The notes under the pieces were generated by a model that saw only the letters and a program-made list of their open reading frames with translations, had not been told where the DNA came from and made no database searches. A DNA stretch of 64,000 nt from Vogesella indigofera. Lineage in GTDB: Bacteria > Pseudomonadota > Gammaproteobacteria > Burkholderiales > Chromobacteriaceae. Made by a program: the position numbers and the translations under genes. Of the stretch, positions 47,565 through 55,711 are shown piece by piece; position 1 is the first letter of the stretch, and every line of letters starts with the position of its first letter. The stretch spans positions 1-64,000 of the forward strand of contig NZ_JAQQLA010000001.1 of the NCBI RefSeq assembly GCF_028548395.1, read 5' to 3'.

Positions 47565-47730
47565 GATGAATGCTCCACAATGGTTGCGCGCGCCGGCGGC
47601 GTGTTGCTGGCCAGCCGGCCACCCCTACCATCATCCGCGTCTCAATTACGCGCGGCAGGTAGCGGCTTGCAGGATTTAACGTGCCGGGGCGGCGGGGCGG
47701 CAGTGTTGCCGCACACCGCCGCCATCGGCA

Positions 47731-47949
47731 TCAAGGCTTCGAATCGGCGTCCTTGTTGCTTTCCTCGAAACGGCGGATCTGATCCTCGGCAGCCTGCCTG
47801 GTGATACCGTAGGCTTCCTGCAGTTTGCCGGCGAGGATGGTGCGTTTGCCGGCAATCACGTCCAGATGATCATCGGTCAGATCACCCCATTGTTCGCGCA
47901 CCTTGCCTTTGTACTGTTTCCAGTTACCTTCGATGATGTCCCAGTTCAT
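47731..47949 (-). CDS. CsbD-family stress protein (first copy)
   Basis: 72 residues: MNWDIIEGNWKQYKGKVREQWGDLTDDHLDVIAGKRTILAGKLQEAYGI, the CsbD signature of general-stress proteins of unknown function. AAGGAG lies 6 bases before the ATG. A second CsbD gene lies 2.5 kb away, and the two share promoter-region sequence. Confidence 0.92.
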   Translation of the reverse strand: MNWDIIEGNWKQYKGKVREQWGDLTDDHLDVIAGKRTILAGKLQEAYGITRQAAEDQIRRFEESNKDADSKP

Positions 47950-48296
47950 GACTTGCTCCTTTTGACGCCGGATGCGGCTGACAAGATGGTCAAGTTGGCA
48001 TCCGCTGCCCCCCGGCACCGGTGGCGCGCACCACATTCGTGCTTGGTCGCGGCCGTACCGGACAGTGTCACCATACTGCGGCCAGCGCACGGTGCTGTCG
48101 GTACGCTGCGCCACATTGCGGCAACACGGCAGAAACCGGCGGCAAGCGCCCTCGGCAACACCGCGCGCCGGCGTGCCGTAACGGGCAGACTGCCCGTCAG
48201 GCGTAGCCCCCTGTGCTGGCGCAGTGACGGGGCATAAATCGGCGGCGGCTCGCCTATACTGCTTTGGATGAGGGTAAGCACCATCAGGAGTTGGCC
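47950..48296. promoter_or_regulatory. Divergent region between CsbD and Crp/Fnr genes
   Basis: No gene. It contains CTGTCGGTACGCTG (48095-48108) and ATACTGCGGCCA (48073-48084), both repeated upstream of the second CsbD gene (50833-50846 and 50748-50759). Confidence 0.5.
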
Positions 48297-49022
48297 ATGT
48301 CCGAAACCATCACGCCACAACAAAACCACCTGCTGGGCGCCTTGCCGGCAGAGGTACTCGACCGCCTGCTGCCTTATTTCGAGCTGATCGAGCTGCCGCT
48401 GGGCAAGGTGCTGTACGAATCCGGTGACGCCTTGCGCCACGTGTTCTTCCCCACCGATGCCATCGTGTCGCTGCTGTACGTGATGGAAAGCGGCTCCTCG
48501 GCGGAAATCTCGGTAGTCGGCAACGAGGGCATGGTCGGCATCGCGGTGTTCATGGGCGGCGAAAGCACCCCCAGCCGCGCCATCGTGCAAAGCGCCGGCT
48601 ACGCCTTCCGCCTGTCCGGCAGCCAGTTCAAGAACGAGGTCAACCGCCACGCCGAGCTGCTGCAGCTGATGTTGCGCTACACCCAGGCGCTGATCACGCA
48701 GATGGCGCAGACCGCAGTGTGCAACCGCCACCACTCCATCGACCAGCAGCTGTGCCGCTGGCTGCTGCTGTCGCTGGACCGGCTGCCCAGCAACCAGCTG
48801 ACCATGACCCAGGAGTTGATCGCCAACATGCTCGGCGTGCGCCGCGAGGGCGTCACCGACGCCGCCGGCAAGCTGCAGAAACTGGGGATCATCGAATACA
48901 GCCGCGGCCACATCACCGTGCTGGACCGGCCGCAGCTGGAGCAGCTGTGCTGCGAGTGCTACGCGGTGGTCAAAAAGGAAACCGACCGCCTGCTGCCTTA
49001 CACCGTTACCCCGCGCCGATAG
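48297..49022 (+). CDS. Crp/Fnr-family transcriptional regulator
   Basis: 241 residues. N-terminal cyclic-nucleotide-binding-like fold (KVLYESGDALRHVFFPTDAIVSLLYVMESGSSAEISVVGNEGMVG) and C-terminal helix-turn-helix (MTQELIANMLGVRREGVTDAAGKLQKLGIIEYSRGHITVLD). It lacks the Fnr N-terminal cysteine cluster and the classic cAMP pocket, so the ligand is unknown. CAGGAG 6 bases before ATG 48297. Convergent with the AI-2E permease gene 3 bases away. Likely controls local stress genes. Confidence 0.9.
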   Translation: MSETITPQQNHLLGALPAEVLDRLLPYFELIELPLGKVLYESGDALRHVFFPTDAIVSLLYVMESGSSAEISVVGNEGMVGIAVFMGGESTPSRAIVQSAGYAFRLSGSQFKNEVNRHAELLQLMLRYTQALITQMAQTAVCNRHHSIDQQLCRWLLLSLDRLPSNQLTMTQELIANMLGVRREGVTDAAGKLQKLGIIEYSRGHITVLDRPQLEQLCCECYAVVKKETDRLLPYTVTPRR

Positions 49023-49025
49023 CGG

Positions 49026-50078
49026 TCACGGTGTGTCAGACAGGGTTTCGTCGACAAAGCGCAGTAGCGCCGCCATCACCGTCAGCAGCACCGGCCCGAC
49101 GATGATGCCGATCATGCCAAAGGCGGACAGGCCGCCGATCACGCCGATGAACACCGCCAGCATCGACACCGGCTCGCGGCTGGAAATCAGTAGCGGCCGC
49201 AGCAGGTTGTCGGACACCGATACCCCCAGCCCCCACACCAACATGAAGATCGCCCAGCCCCACTGTGACATCAGCGCCAGCGCCAGCACCGCCGGTGCCC
49301 ATACCAGCGCCGCGCCGCCCATCGGCAGCAGCGCCAGCGAGGCCGCCAGTACGCCGAACACCACCGGCGACGGCAGGCCGCTGATGGCGAAACCGATACC
49401 GACCAGTACACCCTGTGCCAGCGCGGTCAGACCGGTGCCGTAGACTACAGCGCGGGTGGTGCTGCCGATCATCTGAAGCAGGCGGCTGCGCCGTTGCGGC
49501 TCCATCGGCACCAGCCGCACCGCACGATTGAGCAGCATGCGGCCGTCGCGCAGCAGGAAGAACAGCAGGAACAGCATCATGAAGAAGTGGACCACCATGT
49601 CGAGGGTGCCGAGCACCACCTGGCCGCCGGTGCTGGCCAGAGACTGCAGCAGCAGCCGGGCGCCGCTGTCCAGCCAGCCCTGCAGCTGATCGTGACTGGT
49701 GGTGAAATTGTGCCGCAGCCACGCCGACAGGCTGCCGAGCAGCGGATAGCGCTCCAGCTGCGCCAGCAGATCGAGATCGAAACGCAGCGGCTGTTTTTGC
49801 AGGCGGGTGACCAGCTCGGCAAACTGGTTGGCAAAGGCCACGCCGAGGCTGACCAGCGGCCCGGCCAGCACCAGCGGCACCAGCACGGTGATGATGCCGG
49901 CGGACAGACCGTCGCGGCCGCGCAGCTTGTGCGTCAGCCAGCGCTGCAACGGTGCCAGCAGAAAGGCCAGGCAGATGCCCCACGCCAGCGCATCCCAGAA
50001 CGGCGCCAGCATCCAGTACAGCGCCAAGCCGCACAGGGTGGCGACAGCGATGATAAAACCCTTGAGATAGAGATCCAC
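49026..50078 (-). CDS. AI-2E family transporter
   Basis: 350 residues, eight predicted helices, with the family pattern LFLLFFLLRDGRMLLNRAVRLVP and GIIVGPVLLTVMAALLRF near the C-terminus. Members include putative autoinducer-2 exporters and Na+/H+ antiporters; the true substrate is uncertain. The GTG at 50078 is preceded by AGGAG and gives the expected N-terminus. Confidence 0.88.
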   Translation of the reverse strand: MDLYLKGFIIAVATLCGLALYWMLAPFWDALAWGICLAFLLAPLQRWLTHKLRGRDGLSAGIITVLVPLVLAGPLVSLGVAFANQFAELVTRLQKQPLRFDLDLLAQLERYPLLGSLSAWLRHNFTTSHDQLQGWLDSGARLLLQSLASTGGQVVLGTLDMVVHFFMMLFLLFFLLRDGRMLLNRAVRLVPMEPQRRSRLLQMIGSTTRAVVYGTGLTALAQGVLVGIGFAISGLPSPVVFGVLAASLALLPMGGAALVWAPAVLALALMSQWGWAIFMLVWGLGVSVSDNLLRPLLISSREPVSMLAVFIGVIGGLSAFGMIGIIVGPVLLTVMAALLRFVDETLSDTP

Positions 50079-50147
50079 GCTCGCTCCTCTGTGACTCCGG
50101 TGGCACACGGCGGGCAACAATTGACAAGCCGGGCAGCGTGCGCGCTT

Positions 50148-50159
50148 GCGGCCAACCTT
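50148..50159 (+). repeat. 12-mer uptake-like repeat upstream of the AI-2E gene
   Basis: Exact copy within the accessory island. Confidence 0.88.
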
Positions 50160-50199
50160 TGCAGGCGCAACCGCAGCGGCGCGCACCGCGTGCCGCGGC

Positions 50200-50343
50200 T
50201 TAAATACGACCGGAAATCAGCCGCACCAGGAACATCACAACGGCGATAACCAGCAAAATGTGAATGAAGCCGCCGAGGGTGTATGACGACACCAGACCCA
50301 GCAGCCACAGAATCAGCAGGATCACTGCAATGGTGGTAAGCAT
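50200..50343 (-). CDS. lmo0937-family small membrane protein
   Basis: 47 residues: two hydrophobic helices (MLTTIAVILLILWLLGLVSS and GGFIHILLVIAVVMFLVRLISGR), the exact pattern of lmo0937-type peptides found with CsbD and BON genes in stress loci. Start at 50343 with AGGAG upstream. Confidence 0.88.
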   Translation of the reverse strand: MLTTIAVILLILWLLGLVSSYTLGGFIHILLVIAVVMFLVRLISGRI

Positions 50344-50431
50344 GCTTCGTACTCCTTTTCCGGCGCTGGCCCGCCAGCCGCAGCCGGCAACTCGGTTGCC
50401 ACCTCGGCGCAGTACTCGGCGCATTGCCCTA

Positions 50432-50647
50432 TTACTTCAGGAACCTGCTATGTTGCTGCCGTTCAAAACGCTTAATCAGCTGCTCGGCCTCGTTCCTGCT
50501 GATGCCGTAGGCTTCCTGAAGCCTGCCCGACAACGCCACGCGTTTGCCGGCAATCACGTCAAGACAATCGTCGGGCAGATTGCTCCACTCGGCTTTCACC
50601 TTGCCCCTGAATTCCCTCCAGTTTTCTGCCACCCGATTCCAGTCCAT
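50432..50647 (-). CDS. CsbD-family stress protein (second copy)
   Basis: 71 residues: MDWNRVAENWREFRGKVKAEWSNLPDDCLDVIAGKRVALSGRLQEAYGIS, clearly paralogous to the first CsbD in this island. The second of two adjacent ATGs (50647) is preferred, 6 bases after AGGA; 50650 is possible. Confidence 0.9.
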   Translation of the reverse strand: MDWNRVAENWREFRGKVKAEWSNLPDDCLDVIAGKRVALSGRLQEAYGISRNEAEQLIKRFERQQHSRFLK

Positions 50648-51032
50648 CATTGTTCCTTCCGCATGGCGCCCGAATACTGGCATCGCCAATCGGGCTGCCG
50701 ATCATGTAGCCGGCCGTGCACTGCGGGTGCACTGATGCCAGGACAGGATACTGCGGCCAAAATTAGCCATCGTTTGTGCTGCGCTCATGAAAAAACCGGT
50801 TACAGGTTCAAGGATAGTCAGTGCCGGCGGTCCTGTCGGTACGCTGGCAGACATAAGCCGACGATTGTCCGACATGCCCCGTCGCAGCTTGAGACAGCGC
50901 GGTAGGCGCCAGCAGCCGGCTCCGACGGCCTTGCCGGTGCGCCGGCGAACAGACGGTGGCGCCCGTTGTCGTAGTATCAGATGGCACGTCCAAGGTTGGC
51001 CGCAGACGCTGGCCGCACCCTCGCTGCCATAG
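50648..51032. other. Non-coding region upstream of the second CsbD gene
   Basis: No gene seen. Holds the shared CsbD upstream motifs (50748-50759, 50833-50846) and an exact 12-mer repeat at 50992. Confidence 0.5.
50992..51003 (-). repeat. 12-mer uptake-like repeat before the desaturase remnant
   Basis: Exact copy in decayed sequence. Confidence 0.85.
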
Positions 51033-51260
51033 CGCTCCGCGCTGGAACAGGCGCTGCGCCACAACCGCAAGCTGAACACCATAGAACTGATGCAACAGGA
51101 TCTTACCGCCCTGTGACGCCGCTCCGGCACCTCGAAGGAGCAGCTGCTCGCTCAGCTGGAAGACTGGTGCCGCAGCGCCGAGGGTAGCGGCATTGACGCG
51201 CTGCGGGAGTTCTCCCGCGCGCTGCAAAGCTACGACTTAGCGTTGGGAGAGACCAAATGA
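51033..51260 (+). pseudogene. C-terminal remnant of a fatty-acid (acyl-CoA) desaturase
   Basis: The plus-strand frame reads ...LEQALRHNRKLNTIELMQQDLTAL, an in-frame TGA at 51114-51116 where a Trp codon (TGG) would be expected, then RRSGTSKEQLLAQL... EDWCRSAEGSGIDALREF SRALQSYDLA to a stop at 51258. This is the typical tail of betaproteobacterial membrane desaturases. The frame is closed upstream by a TAG at 51030, and the histidine-box catalytic core is missing. Clearly non-functional. Confidence 0.65.
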
Positions 51261-51418
51261 GCTGGACACCATCCTGCGGCTCGGCGCCACTCCCGGTTGA
51301 CTGCACAGCCACCGTTGGGGTTACCGCCCCAGCGGCAGGCTTGATGCGGTGTTGTCGGTGCAGCTGATGCGATGGTGGATGGGCCGCTTGTGCCCGGTGG
51401 CCACTCCCGACAAACAAA
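51261..51418. other. Decayed sequence after the desaturase remnant
   Basis: No recognisable gene between the remnant and the orphan terminator. Confidence 0.4.
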
Positions 51419-51453
51419 AGTGTCCCTGCACCGAGGTGCGGGGACGCTTTTTT
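51419..51453 (+). terminator. Orphan rho-independent terminator
   Basis: 13-bp stem (51419-51431 with 51436-51448, two G-T pairs), loop CGAG, then six T. No intact gene precedes it; it may have served the lost desaturase transcript. Confidence 0.8.
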
Positions 51454-51710
51454 GGCGGCAACCACCGGCAACCACCAAGGTTACGACGGAGTGGTGCCAC
51501 GTACCAGCACACGGCGATCTGCTGCGGGACCGGCAATCAGTGCCGCACGCTCTAGCTGCGCATTGCACGCGCGGCGGATCTCGCCGGTTATTCGGGACCA
51601 GATTGCAAGGTATCGAGGGTAAGCCGATGCCGGCGCAATGACTGCGCTGGTACCGGAGTCGGCTACGGTGGCGCTGCCTGGCCAGCACGGCCGGCGGCAG
51701 CGCCGTTTAG

Positions 51711-51932
51711 TTAGCGGCGATCATCCATTTCATGACCGATGACACCGCCGATGGCGGCGCCACCCAGGGTGCCGAGTGTACTGCCACCGGTCAGCACTGC
51801 ACCGCCGATGGCACCCACGCCAGCGCCGACGGCGGTGTTTTGCCCTTGGCGCGACATGCCGGCACAACCACCCAGACTCAGCAGCATGGCTACGCTGACT
51901 GCGCCGAGTGTCAATCTCTGCATTGTTTTCAT
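51711..51932 (-). CDS. Glycine-zipper (OsmB/Rick-17kDa-like) lipoprotein
   Basis: 73 residues. Signal peptide with lipobox SLGGC, then a glycine-zipper two-helix domain (AVGAGVGAIGGAVLTGGSTLGTLGGAAIGGVIGHEM). Envelope stress lipoprotein type; consistent with the rest of the island. Confidence 0.85.
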   Translation of the reverse strand: MKTMQRLTLGAVSVAMLLSLGGCAGMSRQGQNTAVGAGVGAIGGAVLTGGSTLGTLGGAAIGGVIGHEMDDRR

Positions 51933-52628
51933 GGGGTTACCTTTTTCCTGAACAGGGTATTTCGGGTGAGCCGTAGCGGCGTGGACGTCGCTGACGCCCT
52001 GACCGGACTGGCCGGCACTTCATGCGAGCCGCGGCTCACGTTGACTCCTTTGCGTGAATGGGCAGAGCCATGTCGGCAGGAGTCACCGCATGCACTGCTC
52101 GTCGCCAACACCATGCGACCGTCAGGCCGGTATGGCTCGCTGCAACGGATGCAGTGGTATTGACGCCAATGAATGCAGCTTAAATGCGCCGCCCGTAGGC
52201 CGTCTGTCTGCTAGCACACAAACAAAGGAAATCGTCGGTGTGATGACCAGCAAGTGGCCGGCAACATGTGACCCGCTGATCGGCACAAGGGGAAGCGCGA
52301 GGAGGCCGGTGGTGTGCGCCGTCGGTCGATAAAGCATCAACCGCGTCATCCCTCGGCCAACAGGGCTGCGGGCGGCTATGTATGGCAACGAACAGACTGC
52401 GGCCAACCCTGGTGCAATGATGAGCCTGTTCGCGCCATAGCAATACCGGCCGCGTGACCAGGCGCGCTATCAGGCAACACCGGCATGCCACGTCACACCG
52501 CGATCTTTCAAGCCGCAGCCCGCCCGCAGTGCCAGGCGCTACCGGATACCCCGGGCAAGCCTTGCCGCGGTCATCCAGCCAGCCATAGGCAGAGGCACCC
52601 GCTCGCGGCAGGCCACAGGAGAGTCAAC
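51933..52628. other. Long gene-free stretch in the stress island
   Basis: About 700 bases without a supportable gene; only a near-copy of the 12-mer (GCGGCCAACCCT, 52399-52410) stands out. Probably decayed sequence. Confidence 0.45.
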
Positions 52629-53114
52629 ATGAAAAATATTCTGCTTGCCACGGCCATTGCCGCCGTCACCATCATCGCCACCCCGGCCCTTGCTGCCGAC
52701 GTTGGTGTCTCGATCAGCATTGGCCAGCCAGGTTTCTACGGCCGCCTCGACATCGGAGGCTACCCGCCGCCTCGCGTGCTCTATCGCGAGCCGATCGCTA
52801 TCCGCCGCGTACCGGTCGCCCGCCCGCCGATCTACCTGCGGGTACCGCCGGGCCACGCCCGCAACTGGGGACGCCATTGCCGCAGCTACAACGCCTGTGG
52901 CGAACGGGTCTACTTCGTGCAGGATCGCTGGTACAACAACGAGTACGTGCCGCGCTACCAGCGTTATCAGCGTGATCGCCAGCATCAGCGCCGCCATCAT
53001 TCCTATCAGCAGGGCGACAATTGGGACCACCGCTACGAACAGCAGGGCATCCCGCCCTTGTATAACCGCAACAGCGACGATCAGGACGGTAATGACGGCT
53101 ATCAGAACCGTTGA
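52629..53114 (+). CDS. Secreted Tyr/Arg/His-rich protein, conserved hypothetical
   Basis: 161 residues. Signal peptide MKNILLATAIAAVTIIATPALA, then ADVGVSISIGQPGFYGRLDIGGYPPPRVLY, PPIYLRVPPGHARNWGRHCRSYNACGERVYFVQDRWYNNEYVPRY and a basic low-complexity tail (RYQRDRQHQRRHHSY). This N-terminal pattern recurs as an uncharacterised secreted protein in betaproteobacteria. One likely disulfide (HCRSYNAC). Function unknown; GAGTCAAC upstream gives a weak ribosome site. Confidence 0.8.
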   Translation: MKNILLATAIAAVTIIATPALAADVGVSISIGQPGFYGRLDIGGYPPPRVLYREPIAIRRVPVARPPIYLRVPPGHARNWGRHCRSYNACGERVYFVQDRWYNNEYVPRYQRYQRDRQHQRRHHSYQQGDNWDHRYEQQGIPPLYNRNSDDQDGNDGYQNR

Positions 53115-53221
53115 CCGTGGTGCCACATCTTTCTGGCCAGGGTCGCGCTTCCCAAGCGCACCAGGTCGGCCATAGGCGCCGCCACCTGGGTGGTATCAGT
53201 ACCGAAACCTTGGAGTAGGCT

Positions 53222-53503
53222 TCAGCGTGAGGCGGGAATTTGTTTACCGCCCCTGGGACAGTCCAGATTGCTAAGCTGACCGAGTAACGCCGCATTGAGG
53301 GGGAGAAACTGCTGCTTAGCATAGCCCCCCAAAATGGCGTGAAAAACGCTGCGGCCATCGGCATTAAGATTGCGTAGATCGTCAAAGGTAAAGGGCAAAA
53401 GGGTGGGCCGGGCATCCATCTGCAACCAGAAACGGGCCAGCAGCTCGCGGTTGTCACGCCCGGCTACGGTCTGGATTCTGGCTAAAAGCTCACTTTCATT
53501 CAT
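53222..53503 (-). CDS. Hypothetical small cytoplasmic protein
   Basis: 93 residues: MNESELLARIQTVAGRDNRELLARFWLQMDARPTLLPFTFDDLRNLNADGRSVFHAILGGYAKQQFLPLNAALLGQLSNLD, helical, no recognised motif. Supported by AGGAG 7 bases before the ATG and normal codon use. Function unknown. Confidence 0.65.
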   Translation of the reverse strand: MNESELLARIQTVAGRDNRELLARFWLQMDARPTLLPFTFDDLRNLNADGRSVFHAILGGYAKQQFLPLNAALLGQLSNLDCPRGGKQIPASR

Positions 53504-54118
53504 CCTATGTCTCCTGGTTGAAGGTAAGTCAGTGCCATACCTTGCGGGGTACAGCCCTGGCGCAAACGCATGACACAGGAGCAGCATGCGCTCTGGCGTA
53601 CACCACCTCTGTTCACTAACACACACAACCATCGAAATAGCTGCTATCCGTGTGACCGGCAGCGTACTGCCTCCACCTGGCCAGTCCCGACTTTCATGGG
53701 TGGGACTACTCCGGGTCCTGCAGGTATTTGCCCAACCATAGTTGCGAGCACTTGAGGCAAGGTGCTCGCAGAAGGGTTAAGAAACACGGTGCAGAGTACC
53801 CATCCCATCGGGTTTGGCGAATATCGATACCGAGTCGCTCTCTCCTCAGAGGGAGACAGAGCATAGTCATGGTCATGCGGCTCAAGTGGCAGAACGGCTG
53901 TCTCCGGTTGCGCTTGCCGAACAGCTGACCTTTTGAATAAGGCGTGGCCGCATTAGGGTGTAAAGCTAGCGTTTGAACGTAATCTGGTCACTGACAGCTT
54001 TGGCCAACCTACTGCCGATCAAGCTGCTCGATATGAGCGCTATTATTTGGCAGCCTGCAAAGATTTCCATCAGGCCAAGCTTCTGCTTTGCTGTCTTCAG
54101 AACCGGCGACGTGATTGG
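53504..54118. other. Gene-free stretch, right part of the stress island
   Basis: No supportable gene. It contains a hairpin GCGAGCAC/GTGCTCGC (53744-53751 with 53762-53769) and a copy of TGGTCACTGAC (53985-53995). Confidence 0.45.
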
Positions 54119-54255
54119 TGTTTTTGATTTTAATTGACACTTTGCGGACGAGCTCGACGTGAGACGCAGGCTTGTTTACGACTTTAGCCAAGATGCGAGT
54201 TGTAACTATGGCGTTGAGAGGCCGGTGGGTGAAGGGTGCTTGTTTACGACTTTAA
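54119..54255. repeat. Transposon-end-like repeats, right edge, inverted orientation
   Basis: TGTTTACGACTTTA (54173-54186) and TGTTTACGACTTTAA (54241-54255) are reverse complements of the third left repeat; TGTTTTTGATTTTAA (54119-54133) is a weaker copy. Unlike the left array, spacing is irregular (54 and 68 bases). Confidence 0.55.
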
Positions 54256-54516
54256 TTGGCAAGAACACTGTTTTTCCGTGCAAATGAAGCCAAGAACAAG
54301 ACAGTAAATTCGAAAGCGAGTGCAGGGGAGGCCGGTGAGCCCGGTCAGCTGTGCCGGTGGTCACTGGCATTTCTCGTCCCGTGTGCCAATGTGGCCCGCT
54401 TGATCACCGAGCGTGCGTTTCACGTTCGGCCATAGCTAGTCGATGTAAACCGTCGCTTGGAGCGGCGGCTGCCGATCCGGCAATGTGCTGGTCACGGCAC
54501 CGTGTGGCACTTTTGC
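54256..54516. repeat. Right flank repeating left-flank sequence in the same direction
   Basis: TAAATTCGAAAGC (54305-54317), TGGTCACTGG (54358-54367) and a 28-base block (54409-54436, 23 of 28 matches to 47042-47069) occur in the same order and orientation as in the left flank. Low-GC relative to neighbours. Confidence 0.5.
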
Positions 54517-55437
54517 TCAGCGTGCCTTTTTTGCCGTGCCGTCGTTTCTCAACGACTGCCACAACTCCTGCAGCGTGGTATTGGCGTTGTTGATGGCGCG
54601 ATAGACACGGATTTCGAGCCGGGTATGCCACTCGTCCGAGCCGGCATGTACCAGCTCGCCCTTTTGCAAGGCGTCAACCGCCGCGCTTTCCGGTACCCAT
54701 GCTACCCCGTAGCCTTCCTTGGCCATGTTCAGTAACAGCATGGCCATGTCTGCTTCATTGCAGCGCTCCAGGCTGGGCTCGGTGGATACCTGCTTGAGGA
54801 GCGCCTCAACGACCCGGCCCAGAAAGGTGGTGGAGGTATAAGCCAGATAGGGGAGCGGCGCGGTGTTTCGCCCTGGCAGGCTGAAGGCGGGCCGACCGGA
54901 AGGGCGTGGCGCGGAGACGGGAATGAAGTCTTCATATCCCAGTGACAGATAGTCGAACTTCTCCGGGTCAAGCAGGATGGGCGTAAGGGGGTGGTGATAG
55001 CAGAACATCAGATCGCAACTGCCTTCGGACAGGGCGGTAACGGCATCCAGCACATTTTCGGCCACCACGCGGGTATTGAACTGGCCATGGTGGGACTGGC
55101 ATTGCTTTATCCATCGGGGCAGGAAGGTCATCGACAGGGTATGGCCAGCGCGGATCTGGATGGCCTTGCCCGGCATGCGGGTCTCCTGGCGGATTTCGGC
55201 CCGTGCCGCCAGCAGCAGCTGCAACGCTTCCCGCCCTTGTTCGCAGAAAAGCTTGCCCGCCGGTGTCAGCTCCAACGGGTAGGTGCCGCGATCGACCAGG
55301 TCCGCGCCGACCCATTCCTCCAGCGAACGGATCCGGCGCGACAGCGCCGACTGGGTAATGTGGCGGCTTTCGGCGGCGCGTGAAAAGTTTTTGCTCTCGG
55401 CCAGGGCCAGGAGATCGTCTATCCATCTGATGTACAT
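54517..55437 (-). CDS. LysR-family transcriptional regulator
   Basis: 306 residues. N-terminal helix-turn-helix (ESKNFSRAAESRHITQSALSRRIRSLEEWVGADL) and a C-terminal effector domain. Divergent from the symporter-racemase pair and presumably regulates it. ATG 55437 begins the typical MYIRWIDDLLALAES; the frame is open 19 codons upstream. Confidence 0.92.
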   Translation of the reverse strand: MYIRWIDDLLALAESKNFSRAAESRHITQSALSRRIRSLEEWVGADLVDRGTYPLELTPAGKLFCEQGREALQLLLAARAEIRQETRMPGKAIQIRAGHTLSMTFLPRWIKQCQSHHGQFNTRVVAENVLDAVTALSEGSCDLMFCYHHPLTPILLDPEKFDYLSLGYEDFIPVSAPRPSGRPAFSLPGRNTAPLPYLAYTSTTFLGRVVEALLKQVSTEPSLERCNEADMAMLLLNMAKEGYGVAWVPESAAVDALQKGELVHAGSDEWHTRLEIRVYRAINNANTTLQELWQSLRNDGTAKKAR

Positions 55438-55711
55438 TGTCTTCTCTCTTGGCGCAACAGCCGCTTGGCTGACAGAATAATCCTGCCAAATCATCGTCTT
55501 GGCACGCGAAAAAAGCTATTCCGAATCCGCATGGCGATATGAGCCATCCTCATCAAGAGGATTCCACCCCGACTCTAGAATGCAATGGCGCCTCGACACA
55601 GAAGCGCCTACACAAGGAGTCTGCCATGATTATTCCAACAATATTTTCCCCCGCTTTAGGCTTTTTCACTGCACTCGTTTCCTGCCAGCGACCGGCAGTG
55701 GGAGGGCAGCC

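Noticed and set aside
52054..52491. Short frames in the 51933-52628 gap as small genes
   Set aside because: No ribosome-binding sites and no recognisable sequence on either strand.
54404..54631. 75-codon minus-strand frame before the LysR gene
   Set aside because: Overlaps the LysR 3' end and lacks a start context; its only interest is similarity to the left-flank 28-base block.
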